A stretch of 64,000 bases of DNA from Flectobacillus longus (GTDB taxonomy: Bacteria; Bacteroidota; Bacteroidia; Cytophagales; Spirosomataceae): the NCBI RefSeq assembly GCF_030056705.1, contig NZ_JASHIC010000026.1:62001-126000 (forward strand), given 5' to 3'. The notes under the pieces are model-generated. The model was not told the DNA's origin and ran no database searches. It worked only from the letters and a program-made list of their open reading frames with translations. This document shows, piece after piece, positions 1 to 9,457 of this stretch. Position 1 is the stretch's first letter, and each line of letters opens with the position of its first letter. Position numbers and translations under genes: made by a program.

Positions 1-861
1 TATGTAATGTCGAACGGTACTGGACCAACGTCGTGGATTTACTCTCGAAATTTTCGCCATTTTCTCTGGATTGGCAAAGTAATTTTAGTCATTGACGATG
101 TGAAAGCGCACGAAACAGGCAAATTTGAATGGTTATTGCATCCTGCTGGTGAGGCTCAAAAAGTCCGTGGAGATATAAGTATTGTCAACAAAAAAGGAGC
201 TGTATTAGTTAGACCTCTTTTTCCAGAAACCTTAGTAGAAACAGGTTTTAACCATGATTTTCCTGAAAAAATGACCCTAAATGAAACCCTTGCCCCGAAT
301 GAAGAAAATGTAAAAGAGCAAGAAAAGTATTATAGTATCGGTTATCCAGAGCAAGTGCGCCAAACCAAATTTATTACCGCCATTATTCTGAAAGATTCAG
401 TGAATGATACCAATATTCCAGACATTGAGCGAATGACGGGCGAGGATATGATAGGAGTCAAAATCAAACAAAATGGCGAAGTCACCGACGTGTATTTGAA
501 TCTCAAAGCAGATGGTCGTTTGATGCACCTCAACAGCATCAAAACTTTTGGTGGCTATACAACTGATGCTTACCTAACGGCTATTTCGTATCCTGAAAAT
601 GCTCCAAATACCATTTCAAATTATTTTATTGGGTATGGTAGTTTTTTAAGAAAGGATAGTACCAGTTTGTTTAGTTCGCTTTCTAAGCTATTTTTGGTGG
701 CAAAAAAACAACAATCCCAATATGAGATTCAAGTAAGTGGTCAGCCGCTCATTCGTGCAAGTTTTTATGCTCCCACAAAACCGTCGAATGTGATTGTAAA
801 TGGACAAGTGCAGAAAGTTGACTATCAAAAAGGAAATTTTTTAATCAACTTGCAAAAGTAG
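1..861 (+). CDS. Heparinase II/III-like polysaccharide lyase, C-terminal part (5' end outside window)
   Basis: The reading frame is open from base 1, so this is the tail of a longer gene and the ATG at 7 is internal. The visible part starts near an R-x-F-x-x-FLWIGKVILVIDDV strand followed by FEWLLHP. This pattern, a hydrophobic strand with DDV and then E/W-x-L-H, is characteristic of the beta-sandwich C-terminal domain of heparinase II/III-like lyases, which cleave uronate-containing polysaccharides by beta-elimination. The catalytic toroid would lie upstream and cannot be checked. The gene sits just before an ECF sigma/FecR/SusC/SusD set on the same strand, which fits a polysaccharide utilization locus. 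The family assignment is fairly secure; the substrate is unknown. Confidence 0.62.
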   Translation, partial: YVMSNGTGPTSWIYSRNFRHFLWIGKVILVIDDVKAHETGKFEWLLHPAGEAQKVRGDISIVNKKGAVLVRPLFPETLVETGFNHDFPEKMTLNETLAPNEENVKEQEKYYSIGYPEQVRQTKFITAIILKDSVNDTNIPDIERMTGEDMIGVKIKQNGEVTDVYLNLKADGRLMHLNSIKTFGGYTTDAYLTAISYPENAPNTISNYFIGYGSFLRKDSTSLFSSLSKLFLVAKKQQSQYEIQVSGQPLIRASFYAPTKPSNVIVNGQVQKVDYQKGNFLINLQK

Positions 862-904
862 TGAGTATAATATCTTAAAATATTGACTACTTTAGAAGAA
901 ATTT

Positions 905-963
905 ATTAGGCACAGTTGTTTCAAACAAACAATTAGTTTCTCAAAAAACACATTGTGCCTAAT
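905..963 (+). terminator. Inverted repeat after the lyase gene
   Basis: Perfect 10-bp arms, ATTAGGCACA at 905-914 and TGTGCCTAAT at 954-963, enclose a 39-nt A/T-rich loop. It lies 44 nt after the lyase stop codon and 40 nt before the sigma-factor gene. There is no T tract, so it could be an mRNA-stabilising hairpin or an operator rather than a terminator. Confidence 0.35.
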
Positions 964-1003
964 ACCAAATATGCCTTAACAACCTCTCTATAAATTCATT
1001 GCT

Positions 1004-1633
1004 ATGAAAACAACAGATAAAATACCTCACGATGAAGCACTGCTAAATCAATTATGGTTGCGATTTAAGCAGGGAGATGGGGAGGCTTTTGACCAAATTT
1101 TTGCTTTGCGCTATCGTGAACTTTTCAATTATGCCACTCGCTTCACCAAAGATCACGAGTTTATTAAAGATTGCTTACAAGACTTGTTTCTTGAAATGTG
1201 GGCACGCCGTGAAGGCTTAGTCGAAAATCCCTACGTGACAGTCTATTTAATTAAGGCGCTTCGAAATAATTTGTTCCGAAAATTGAAGTTAGAGAAACGC
1301 CTCGGTGCACCAACTGACCTCAATGATGAACTTTACTTTTTAAGCGATGGGCAATCTATGGAGTCAGAATGGATAGCTGCGGAGTTGATGGATGAAAACG
1401 AACAGAGCATTCGTCAGGCGATTTCACAGCTATCGAAGCGACAACAAGAGGTAATTTTTCTGAAATACTACAAAGGTCTTTCCAATGAAGAAATAGCCTC
1501 AATTATGGAAATTGAAAGACAAACTGTTGCTAATTTTTTACATCGTTCGCTCACAAATCTCAAACGAAATTTATTAATGATGGCAGAGTTTTTACTACTT
1601 CCATTTATCAAATTTTTGTACCTAGAATTTTAA
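1004..1633 (+). CDS. RNA polymerase ECF sigma factor (FecI/SigK-like, Bacteroidota type)
   Basis: This 209-residue protein has the two sigma domains of the ECF group. Region 2 spans about residues 17-70 (FNYATRFTKDHEFIKDCLQDLFLEMW, shown here only in part as DCLQDLFLEMW). Region 4 spans about 138-190, with a helix-turn-helix around LSKRQQEVIFLKYYKGLSNE. It would direct RNA polymerase to the SusC/SusD genes downstream when released by the FecR partner at 1935. The tail after region 4 is hydrophobic (LLMMAEFLLLPFIKFL), which is slightly unusual for a cytoplasmic factor. About 300 nt separate it from fecR, so the two may have separate promoters. The family call is secure. Confidence 0.93.
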   Translation: MKTTDKIPHDEALLNQLWLRFKQGDGEAFDQIFALRYRELFNYATRFTKDHEFIKDCLQDLFLEMWARREGLVENPYVTVYLIKALRNNLFRKLKLEKRLGAPTDLNDELYFLSDGQSMESEWIAAELMDENEQSIRQAISQLSKRQQEVIFLKYYKGLSNEEIASIMEIERQTVANFLHRSLTNLKRNLLMMAEFLLLPFIKFLYLEF

Positions 1634-1934
1634 TCCACTTTCTTCATTTTGACGTTATACTCAAGCAGTATAACCTATACTTTATGTCCTTTTTGTGACC
1701 GAAGCATTGCTTTGGTTATTGTTATTTTAGTGAGTTTTATCAAACAATACCTTCTTATCTTTAAGATTGTCTCAAGAGTCATTTACAATACTATTTAATT
1801 TTATTTACTCCAAGCAACTAGCTGATAAAATTAAATAATATCAAAATTTTTGTAAAAAAATCAATAACAAAAGGGTATCAATGATTCAATAACTTCTATA
1901 TCATACAAGGAAGGCTAATAATACAATTTTATCT
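1634..1934. other. Intergenic region sigma factor-FecR with two inverted repeats
   Basis: No gene is seen in these 301 nt. A short hairpin, ACCGAAGCA/TGCTTTGGT at 1698-1716, followed by a T-rich stretch may end the sigma-factor transcript. A second inverted repeat has 13-bp arms at 1792-1804 and 1825-1837 around a 20-nt loop. It could be an operator or leader structure for fecR. Confidence 0.4.
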
Positions 1935-3050
1935 ATGCAGAATTATACAGAATTTACGATAAAAGATTTCATGTTAGATGATGCCTTTTGTCGATGGGTC
2001 ATACAAAATTCGGAGACGGATAATCAGTTTTGGAACAACTGGATACATGAAAATCCACACCAAACCAAGAATATAGAGACTGCCAAAGAAATAATTAAAA
2101 AGATACGTGCTGCTCATGAAGAAATTTCTGAAAGCGATTTGAATGCAGAAATTAAAAGGTTTTCAGATAGCCGAAAACTTTTGTCTTCTTCTCCTCAAAT
2201 TGATGAAGCCAAAGTGCGCTATTTTGATTTTACCAAATTATGGAAAGTAGCAGCGGTATTATTAGTGGGAGTGTTTGGGGTATTATATCTGTCCAAACAA
2301 ACAGGTTTTGATGAGTTTAGTTTTGAGAAAACCGCTTATAAAAAACGAACTGACGACAAAAAAGAAATATTAGAAGAAATCATTAACGATTCAGAAAAGA
2401 CGAAGCTTGTGGATTTACCCGATGGCAGTCAGGTAACGCTATCAAAGCATAGTCGTGTCAGTTATCCGAAGTCTTTTTCAGCTACACAAAGGGAAGTTTA
2501 TTTGAGCGGAGAGGCATTTTTTGAGGTAACCAAAAACCCGCATAAACCTTTTGTGGTTTATGCCAATGAGCTAGCTACAAGGGTTTTAGGGACTAGTTTT
2601 ACGATTAGTTCTTATGATAAAGAGGAGGAAGTAAAAGTAATTGTTAAAACAGGAAAGGTAGCAGTTTTTCCTTTGAATAACGAAGATGAGGTATTAGAAA
2701 AGAAGCCTGAAGTAATGCTTACACCTAATCAGAAGGTGGTTTTTAATCGAGCTGACAACCAGATGAAAAGGTCGATTGTTGCAAGTCCAGAACCACTCAA
2801 AAGTATCGTATCAACGAGTAAATACCTTGTATTTGAAAATATACCTGTTACGCAAGTTTTTGAAAAACTTTATGAATTGTATAACATTCCGTTGGTGTAT
2901 GACAATACATTGATGGTCAATTGTCGAATTACAGCTGAATTAGGAAATCAACCTTTATTTGAAAAGCTCGATTTGATTTGCAGAGCAATCGATGCTAAAT
3001 ATGAAGTAATTGATGGACAAATCGTGATTCATGGCAAAAAATGTAACTAG
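1935..3050 (+). CDS. FecR-type anti-sigma factor
   Basis: This 371-residue inner-membrane regulator has a cytoplasmic N-terminal sigma-binding part (residues 1-100), one transmembrane helix (about 102-120, LWKVAAVLLVGVFGVLYLS) and a periplasmic FecR domain (about 160-250, with DLPDGSQVTLSKHSRVSYP and a YLSGEAFFEV strand). The C-terminal STN-like/DUF4974 domain (about 297-370) includes FENIPVTQVFEKL. In this family the periplasmic part receives a signal from the N-terminal domain of a SusC-type transporter and frees the cognate ECF sigma factor. The adjacent SusC carries exactly such an STN domain, so sigma, FecR and SusC form a complete trans-envelope signalling set. Confidence 0.93.
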   Translation: MQNYTEFTIKDFMLDDAFCRWVIQNSETDNQFWNNWIHENPHQTKNIETAKEIIKKIRAAHEEISESDLNAEIKRFSDSRKLLSSSPQIDEAKVRYFDFTKLWKVAAVLLVGVFGVLYLSKQTGFDEFSFEKTAYKKRTDDKKEILEEIINDSEKTKLVDLPDGSQVTLSKHSRVSYPKSFSATQREVYLSGEAFFEVTKNPHKPFVVYANELATRVLGTSFTISSYDKEEEVKVIVKTGKVAVFPLNNEDEVLEKKPEVMLTPNQKVVFNRADNQMKRSIVASPEPLKSIVSTSKYLVFENIPVTQVFEKLYELYNIPLVYDNTLMVNCRITAELGNQPLFEKLDLICRAIDAKYEVIDGQIVIHGKKCN

Positions 3051-3222
3051 CCTTCAAATAGTTCTATACCATTTTTAATTACCCATTTCAACAAAAAAGT
3101 CGAAGGTGTAGCAGCACCTTCGACAAAGGTTTCCCTACATGTTGCGCTAACAACTTCCAACCTACGCTAATAGGCTGGGCAGGGATTTTTTTGCTAAAAC
3201 TTAACAAAAGACAAAACAAGTT

Positions 3223-6200
3223 ATGAAAAAATTTACGAAACAAATTAAGATTTTGTTGAAAATCATGCGCTTTTCTCTTTATCAAGTTATGTTAATACTC
3301 TTTTGTGCAACCTTTGCGATAGCACACAAGAATCATGGGCAAGAGTGTTTGAACCAGAAAATTGTTCTTCATTTGGAGAATAAGCCTTTGGATATGGCTT
3401 TACGTCAAATCAAGAAGAATGCTTCTGTAAGTTTTATCTATAGCCCACAATTGATTGGTTCTGAGCGGAATGTAACTATTGTAGCACAAAACGAATCAGT
3501 CAAAAATGTGCTATTTAAACTACTTGCGCCTTTAGGAATCGATTACGAAGTTTCGGGTACAACCATTATCCTTAGCAAGGCAAACAAATCGCTGCTCACG
3601 TCGATGTTTTCGTTGAGACCCATGTTGCTTGATTATATCTATGAAAAATCGGTAACAGGCTTAATATTGGATGAGAAAAACCAACCAATGCCAGGAGTAA
3701 ATATCTCAATTAAAGGAACATCAAAGGGGGTATCTTCTGATGCAGACGGTAAGTTTTCGATACAAGTACCCAATAACAATGTTGTGTTGGTGTTTTCGTT
3801 TGTGGGCTACAAAACGCAGGAAGTTTCGGTGGGTAGCCGCTCCAAAATTGAAGTCATAATGCAGGTCAATAACCAAGCGCTTGACGAAGTTGTCGTTGTA
3901 GGTTATGGGGAGCAAAAAAAGGAGAGTGTAGTTGGAGCTATTACTACGGTAAAAATGGCCGACATTAAATCTGCCGCTCCACGCTCCTTGAATAACGCCT
4001 TAGCTGGTAAAGTAGCAGGGGTAATCGCAGTTCAACGAAGTGGAGAGCCTGGCTATGATGACGCCCAATTCTGGGTACGTGGTATCAGTACTTTTGGAGC
4101 TGGCGCTTCGCCACTGGTATTGGTAGATGGTGTCGAAAGACCTATCAATAACATCGAACCAGAAGAAATAGAGTCTTTTTCAGTTTTGAAAGATGCCTCC
4201 GCAACGGCAGTTTATGGTATTAGAGGTGCCAATGGTGTTATCTTGGTTACGACTCGTAGGGGAACAAACGATAAACCGTCCATTAGTTTTAAGTATGAGA
4301 CAGGCTCAAATTCGCCAACGATGCTGCCACAAATGGTGGATGGCCCAACGTATTTGAATCTTTATAACGAAGCTCAGTTGGCTTCTAATCCTAATTTTGT
4401 TACACCTTATACACCTGAGGTTATTGCCAAATATGCTTCTGGTGCCGATCCTTATCTTTATCCTAATGTAAACTGGATAGATTTATTGGTGAAAAAAAAT
4501 ACACCGACCAAACGTGCCAATTTGAATATTTCGGGTGGTTCGCCCAATGCTAAATACTTTGTGTCGGCAACATACTATGATGAGGAGGGAATCTGGAAGG
4601 GTGATAATCTTAATCGGTACAATACCAATGCAGGTCTGAAGCGCTACAACTTCAGAGCCAATACGGATGTTAAATTAGGAAAAACGACTGAATTAAAACT
4701 AGGATTAGGCGGTATTTTGATTACTGCGAATTACCCAGGTGTAGGAGCGCCAACCATTTGGAGCGATGCCTTATATAATACCCCAATAGGTTACGCACCC
4801 ACTTATCCATACGACAATCCTGCAGGGTTTGTGTATGGCGGTGTCAATGGTATTACGAATCCATACCAGTCCTTGACAGGAAAGGGTTTTGCTACAGAAT
4901 GGAGAAATAATATCCAATCAGATTTGACGCTTAATCAAGATCTTTCGAGTATTACAGAAGGTTTGAAGGTTTCAGGAAAGTTTGCATTTGATGGATATAA
5001 TTACCACTTTATTCAGCGCACTCGTTCTGCGGTAGATACCTATACGGCTCCAACTAGAGATGCCAATGGTAACTTATTACTGACTAAGTTGGTGAATGGA
5101 AATGCTGATTTGGGCTTTGCAAAATCTTCTGGCGGAAATAGACGTATATACATGCAAGCTAACTTGAATTATGACAGAACCTTTGGCGGACATACCGTCA
5201 GCGGATTGATTTTGTACAATCAACAAGATTATCAAAATGCCGATGCTACCGATGCTATTAGCTCTTTGCCGTTTAGATTGCAAGGTTTGGTAGGTCGCTT
5301 GTCTTATAGCTATCAATCAAGATATTTTTTGGAGTTTAATGCAGGGTATAATGGCTCAGAAAACTTTGCAAAAGGACATCGATTTGGTTTTTTTCCTGCT
5401 GTAGCGGCTGGATGGATTGTTTCACAAGAACCTTTTTTCAAAGACAACGATGCAATTCAATACCTCAAAGTGAGAGGGTCGTACGGACTTAAAGGTAATG
5501 ATCAAATTGGTGGACGTCGCTTTGCTTATCTTACTACCGTTGGCGGAGGAAATGGAGGTTATACCTTTGGGCTAGATGTCAATAATGCTTTTGGAGGTAG
5601 AGGAGAAGACCAATGGGGCGCAGATTTGACATGGGAGCAAGAAACTGAAACTAATATCGGTCTCGAACTACGATTCCTCAGAGGTTTTTACTTACAAGCA
5701 GATGTTTTTAAGAGAATCAGAACGGGCATTTTTATGCAGAGAAATTCACTGCCTGCCATCTTGGGACTTCAAAATAATCCATGGGGAAATATCGGAGAGT
5801 TTGAAAATAAAGGTATCGATGCCAATATGGAATACAACAAAAAAATTGGTAAACTCAACCTTGGCTTGAAAGCAAATGTAACTTATGTGAAAAATACCCT
5901 CCTCAACGACGATGCACCAGACTATAAATACACCTATCAAAATAGAAGAGGAAAGAGGTACCAACAACCTTTTGGTTTGATAGCAGAAGGTTTGTTTTCA
6001 AGCGAAGATGAAATCAATAGCTCTCCTAAACAAACTTTTGGTCCAGTTAGGGTAGGAGATATTAAGTATAAAGACATCAATGGTGATGGATTGATAGATT
6101 CTTATGATGAAGTAGCTATCGGAAATCCTCCTACGCCACAATTGGTTTACGGTTTTGGAACAACGCTTGGTTTTAAAGGATTTGATATTTCTGCATTTTT

Positions 6201-6621
6201 TCAAGGTGCTGGTACGATGAGCTTTATGCTGGGCGGTGTGGGTCTTTATCCTTTCTCAGAAGGAGGTTTGAGGGGCAATGTTCATGTAAGCGCCTTGAGC
6301 CGATGGACGCCCGAAAACCCAAGTCAAGATGTAGTTTATCCTAGATTATCCTTTGGCACAAACTCAAACAATTTCCGTTCGTCATCGTGGTGGTTGAGAG
6401 ATGCCACTTATCTACGCCTAAAGACAGTAGAAATAGGATACACTATTCCCAAAAAGCTCACTCAAAAACTCAAAGTGAATACTTTACGCTTTTATGTTGC
6501 AGGGCTAAACTTACTGACTTGGAGTGGATTTGATTATTGGGATCCTGAGTTGGGGAATGGACGTGGGGCTGTTTACCCTATTCAAAAAAATATCAATGTT
6601 GGGGTAAATATCAGTTTGTAG
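3223..6621 (+). CDS. SusC/RagA-family TonB-linked outer-membrane transporter with STN signalling domain
   Basis: This 1132-residue protein begins with a long signal sequence. An STN (secretin/TonB N-terminal) domain lies at about residues 45-118 and a carboxypeptidase-regulatory-like beta-sandwich at about 144-218 (VTGLILDEKNQPMPGVNISI). The SusC signature LDEVVVVGYG is near 220-230. A plug domain (about 235-350, with VLKDASATAVYGIRGANGVI) and a beta-barrel to the end follow. It imports glycans through the outer membrane together with the SusD-like lipoprotein encoded next. The STN domain marks it as the sensor-type transporter that talks to FecR. The length is normal for the family; no frameshift or truncation is seen. 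Confidence 0.96.
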   Translation: MKKFTKQIKILLKIMRFSLYQVMLILFCATFAIAHKNHGQECLNQKIVLHLENKPLDMALRQIKKNASVSFIYSPQLIGSERNVTIVAQNESVKNVLFKLLAPLGIDYEVSGTTIILSKANKSLLTSMFSLRPMLLDYIYEKSVTGLILDEKNQPMPGVNISIKGTSKGVSSDADGKFSIQVPNNNVVLVFSFVGYKTQEVSVGSRSKIEVIMQVNNQALDEVVVVGYGEQKKESVVGAITTVKMADIKSAAPRSLNNALAGKVAGVIAVQRSGEPGYDDAQFWVRGISTFGAGASPLVLVDGVERPINNIEPEEIESFSVLKDASATAVYGIRGANGVILVTTRRGTNDKPSISFKYETGSNSPTMLPQMVDGPTYLNLYNEAQLASNPNFVTPYTPEVIAKYASGADPYLYPNVNWIDLLVKKNTPTKRANLNISGGSPNAKYFVSATYYDEEGIWKGDNLNRYNTNAGLKRYNFRANTDVKLGKTTELKLGLGGILITANYPGVGAPTIWSDALYNTPIGYAPTYPYDNPAGFVYGGVNGITNPYQSLTGKGFATEWRNNIQSDLTLNQDLSSITEGLKVSGKFAFDGYNYHFIQRTRSAVDTYTAPTRDANGNLLLTKLVNGNADLGFAKSSGGNRRIYMQANLNYDRTFGGHTVSGLILYNQQDYQNADATDAISSLPFRLQGLVGRLSYSYQSRYFLEFNAGYNGSENFAKGHRFGFFPAVAAGWIVSQEPFFKDNDAIQYLKVRGSYGLKGNDQIGGRRFAYLTTVGGGNGGYTFGLDVNNAFGGRGEDQWGADLTWEQETETNIGLELRFLRGFYLQADVFKRIRTGIFMQRNSLPAILGLQNNPWGNIGEFENKGIDANMEYNKKIGKLNLGLKANVTYVKNTLLNDDAPDYKYTYQNRRGKRYQQPFGLIAEGLFSSEDEINSSPKQTFGPVRVGDIKYKDINGDGLIDSYDEVAIGNPPTPQLVYGFGTTLGFKGFDISAFFQGAGTMSFMLGGVGLYPFSEGGLRGNVHVSALSRWTPENPSQDVVYPRLSFGTNSNNFRSSSWWLRDATYLRLKTVEIGYTIPKKLTQKLKVNTLRFYVAGLNLLTWSGFDYWDPELGNGRGAVYPIQKNINVGVNISL

Positions 6622-6817
6622 GCTATTACAGACCACAAATGGAAAAACGATTTGTTCCAAAACTAGTACTAAAACTCATTCATGATAAGTAGTAGGAAAG
6701 TTTAAATTAATAGTATGTCTGTGGTGTAATCTAGTCGTAATATTTTGATTATGAATTACTTCAGAAAATGAACTATTAACATCTTCTTACTTGGCTAAAT
6801 TTTATCGAACTATCATT

Positions 6818-8581
6818 ATGAAAAGAATCTCTATATTTCTTCTATTGGTCATAAGCGCATTAAGTATTTCATGCGATGATTTTTTGGATAAACAACCCGA
6901 CGATATGCTTACAATCGATGCGGTATTTACTACCCGATTGGAAGTAGAAAAGTATCTTGCCAATGTTTATAGCTATTTACCAGACCCTTCCGACCCTTAT
7001 GCAAACTTTACGCCTGTGTCTGATGAGGGAGATTTTGTATGGACAACCATTGGCGCCAACTCGATTAATACAGGTAACTGGGGACCTACTTCAATTCCTT
7101 ATGATAGATATGCCCATTATTACAAAGGAATTCGTGCGGCATCGGTATATATCAATTCTGTAGAAAAATGTGCTGAATGTGAAGGTGTAACCCCTGGTAT
7201 CAATCTTCGTACAAAAGCGGAAGCAAGAGCCTTGAGAGCCTATTATTATTTTTTATTGCTTCGTCAATATGGCCCTATTGTGCTATTACCCAATATTATT
7301 CCAGTAGACGCCTCGATTTCTGAAACAACTAAGCCTCGCAATTCCTATGATGAATGTGTGAAATATATTGTAGACGAGCTTGATTTGGCTGCCAAAGATT
7401 TACCCGCTGTTACACAAAATGTCATTGATTATGGTCGTGTAGATAAAAGAACAACCTTCGCCATGAAATCTCGTGTGCTTTTGTATGCTGCTAGTCCTTT
7501 GTTCAACGGTAATAATCAAGATTATGTCGACTTCAAAAATCCTGATGGGAAGCCATTAATTACCAATACTTATGATGCGAATAAATGGAAATTGGCAGCT
7601 GATGCAGCCAAGGCTGTGATAGACTTAATGCCAAACGGTTTATATAAGAAGTTTGATGCAACGGGTGCATTAGATCCCTTTGCCTCTTATCGCGATGTTT
7701 TTATTGATCGCTGGAATGCTGATGTTATTTGGGGGAGGCCTAGTTCTGGAACTAATAACTGGACAGTACATGCGGCTCCGCGTCAAATGAAAGGTTGGAA
7801 TGGTTTGGGGGTAACCCAACAAATGATAGATGCCTATCACATGGCAAATGGCAAACGTATTGATGAAGCTGGCTCAGGATATGTTGAAACTGGTCTGTCA
7901 ACAGCAGATACCAAATATACCAAAGCGTTGGATTGGAATATGTACCTTAATCGTGAACCAAGATTCTATGTAAGCATACTTTATAATCATGATACTTGGG
8001 TGTTTACAGGAGCATCAGGAACGCCAATTCAGTTATATGCAACAGGAGCTTCTGGAAAAAATGGCTCACATGATCATACCGAAACTGGCTATTTGTTGAC
8101 TAAGTTTGTAAGTCCCAACAGTGATGTGCCCAACAACAGATATACTACCCAATCTTGGATTTATTTTAGATTGGCAGAAATGTACCTGAACTACGCTGAG
8201 GCATTAAATGAATACAGTCCAAACAATACGGATATAGCTAAATATGTCAATCTGGTGCGTGAACGAGCGGGTATTCCAGCTTTGCCAACGGGCTTAACAC
8301 AAGCAGATATGCGTGAGCGAATTCGTCACGAACGCCGTATCGAACTAGCTTTTGAAGAACATCGCCTATTTGACGTGCGTCGTTGGAAAACCGCCGATAA
8401 CACTCAAGGTGGACCTATGTATGGGATGAATGTCAGTAAAGGCACAAGTTTTACGGACACCGAATTTTACCAGAGAGCGATATTCGAAACTCGTGTATTT
8501 GAGAAAAAACACTATTTCTGGCCAATTCCACAATCGGAAATAGACCGAAATAAGCAAATGGTTCAAAACCCAGGCTGGTAA
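6818..8581 (+). CDS. SusD/RagB-family nutrient-binding outer-membrane lipoprotein
   Basis: The 587-residue product starts at the ATG at 6818 (MKRISIFLLLVISALSISC), which gives a typical lipoprotein signal peptide with Cys20. An upstream in-frame TTG at 6791 is less likely. The N-terminal DDFLDKQPDD and the tetratricopeptide-like helices (RTKAEARALRAYYYFLLLRQ) are standard SusD features. The C-terminal block ELAFEEHRLFDVRRWK is diagnostic. It caps the SusC barrel and binds the glycan. It lies 196 nt after susC, longer than usual for this pair, so a second promoter or processing site in the gap is possible. Confidence 0.95.
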   Translation: MKRISIFLLLVISALSISCDDFLDKQPDDMLTIDAVFTTRLEVEKYLANVYSYLPDPSDPYANFTPVSDEGDFVWTTIGANSINTGNWGPTSIPYDRYAHYYKGIRAASVYINSVEKCAECEGVTPGINLRTKAEARALRAYYYFLLLRQYGPIVLLPNIIPVDASISETTKPRNSYDECVKYIVDELDLAAKDLPAVTQNVIDYGRVDKRTTFAMKSRVLLYAASPLFNGNNQDYVDFKNPDGKPLITNTYDANKWKLAADAAKAVIDLMPNGLYKKFDATGALDPFASYRDVFIDRWNADVIWGRPSSGTNNWTVHAAPRQMKGWNGLGVTQQMIDAYHMANGKRIDEAGSGYVETGLSTADTKYTKALDWNMYLNREPRFYVSILYNHDTWVFTGASGTPIQLYATGASGKNGSHDHTETGYLLTKFVSPNSDVPNNRYTTQSWIYFRLAEMYLNYAEALNEYSPNNTDIAKYVNLVRERAGIPALPTGLTQADMRERIRHERRIELAFEEHRLFDVRRWKTADNTQGGPMYGMNVSKGTSFTDTEFYQRAIFETRVFEKKHYFWPIPQSEIDRNKQMVQNPGW

Positions 8582-8603
8582 GTTAAAGTGCTGAATTAAG
8601 AAC

Positions 8604-8639
8604 TTTGCCCTCGTTAGAGCTTTCTTCAACGAGGGCAAA
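8604..8639 (+). terminator. Hairpin terminator after susD
   Basis: The arms TTTGCCCTCGTT (8604-8615) and AACGAGGGCAAA (8628-8639) are perfectly complementary around a 12-nt loop. The hairpin begins 23 nt after the SusD stop codon. The following tract is A-rich rather than T-rich on the plus strand. Confidence 0.6.
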
Positions 8640-8748
8640 ATAGAAGAATTATGGAAAAGCTTTCACTAGCAACAAATTGGTTTAATATTCGCTGCAACAC
8701 CAATTCGTAATCTGTTTAAGAAAATATCAACGAGTATAAGGGAGATAC

Positions 8749-8797
8749 TGAAAAACGGGATTAGAAGTAAAGATTCTAATTCCGTTTCTTTCCTTTT
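8749..8797. terminator. Bidirectional terminator between susD and FMN reductase
   Basis: An inverted repeat with arms at 8753-8766 and 8774-8787 (one mismatch) is followed by a C/T-rich tract on the plus strand. On the minus strand it is followed by a T run, complementary to 8751-8755. It lies directly after the minus-strand reductase stop codon. Confidence 0.6.
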
Positions 8798-9332
8798 ACC
8801 ATTCAAGTTTAGTTTTTGTATCTGCCAAAAATTCTTTCAAGGCCTTACTTAATTCTTCATTCAGAATACCATTGTCAGGGCTAAAGTTCTCGTAAAACTT
8901 AGGTAATGGGAATGTATTGATAATTTCAGCCCCAAACATTGGCAAAATTTTAATGGCAAGTCCAAGACTGTTTTGTCCCCCAAAACCGCCAGGAGAGGTG
9001 GACAAAAGTAGAATTTTCTTACCTTTCAAAAAGTCATATTGCACTCTAGATGACCAATCAATGAGACTTTTGAAAGCAGCTGTCATGCTTCGATTGTGCT
9101 CTGCCATCGAGATAACCAAAAGGTCTGCGATTTGTAAAGTCGAGATAAAATCTTGAACAACCGCCACATATTGTGGCTCTTTTTCAATATCAACAGAGAA
9201 AGCAGGCAAAGGAAAACTATTCAAATCCAGTAGGTTTAAATCATGTTCTTCAAAGCTTGAAGCTACAAAATGGGCAAAAGCTTTATTGATAGAGGTTTTA
9301 CTAATAGAAGCACCGAAAGCGACAATATTCAT
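8796..9332 (-). CDS. NADPH-dependent FMN reductase (flavodoxin-like fold)
   Basis: The 178-residue protein opens with the flavin phosphate-binding loop GASISKTSINKAFA. It has the SPGGFGGQNSL segment at about residues 112-122, typical of NAD(P)H:FMN/quinone reductases of the flavodoxin-like superfamily. AEHNRSMTAAFKSLIDW is the conserved active-site helix region. Such enzymes reduce FMN, quinones or azo compounds in the cytoplasm. The gene is monocistronic between terminators, and an exact promoter -7 box lies 38 nt before its start codon. The physiological substrate cannot be read from the sequence. Confidence 0.88.
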   Translation of the reverse strand: MNIVAFGASISKTSINKAFAHFVASSFEEHDLNLLDLNSFPLPAFSVDIEKEPQYVAVVQDFISTLQIADLLVISMAEHNRSMTAAFKSLIDWSSRVQYDFLKGKKILLLSTSPGGFGGQNSLGLAIKILPMFGAEIINTFPLPKFYENFSPDNGILNEELSKALKEFLADTKTKLEW

Positions 9333-9369
9333 TTGATTGCGGTTTGAAGGGTTTATGGTTTAGTTTTCT

Positions 9370-9377
9370 CAAAAGTA
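9370..9377 (-). promoter_or_regulatory. Promoter -7 box of the FMN reductase gene
   Basis: The minus strand reads TACTTTTG, an exact match to the Bacteroidota TAnnTTTG -7 element, 38 nt upstream of the start codon at 9332. A TTG lies 25 nt further upstream, slightly beyond the usual spacing. Confidence 0.4.
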
Positions 9378-9457
9378 CGATAGAATCATCGAAATGTATT
9401 ATCAAGAGAAATACATTTTACCATTGTTGTCCTTGTCCCCAACAAACGAGCTCTGTG

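Noticed and set aside
3099-3124. Hairpin GTCGAAGGTG/CACCTTCGAC between fecR and susC
   Set aside because: A T tract exists only for the minus strand, where no gene ends; it is kept out as a terminator, although it could be an mRNA hairpin.
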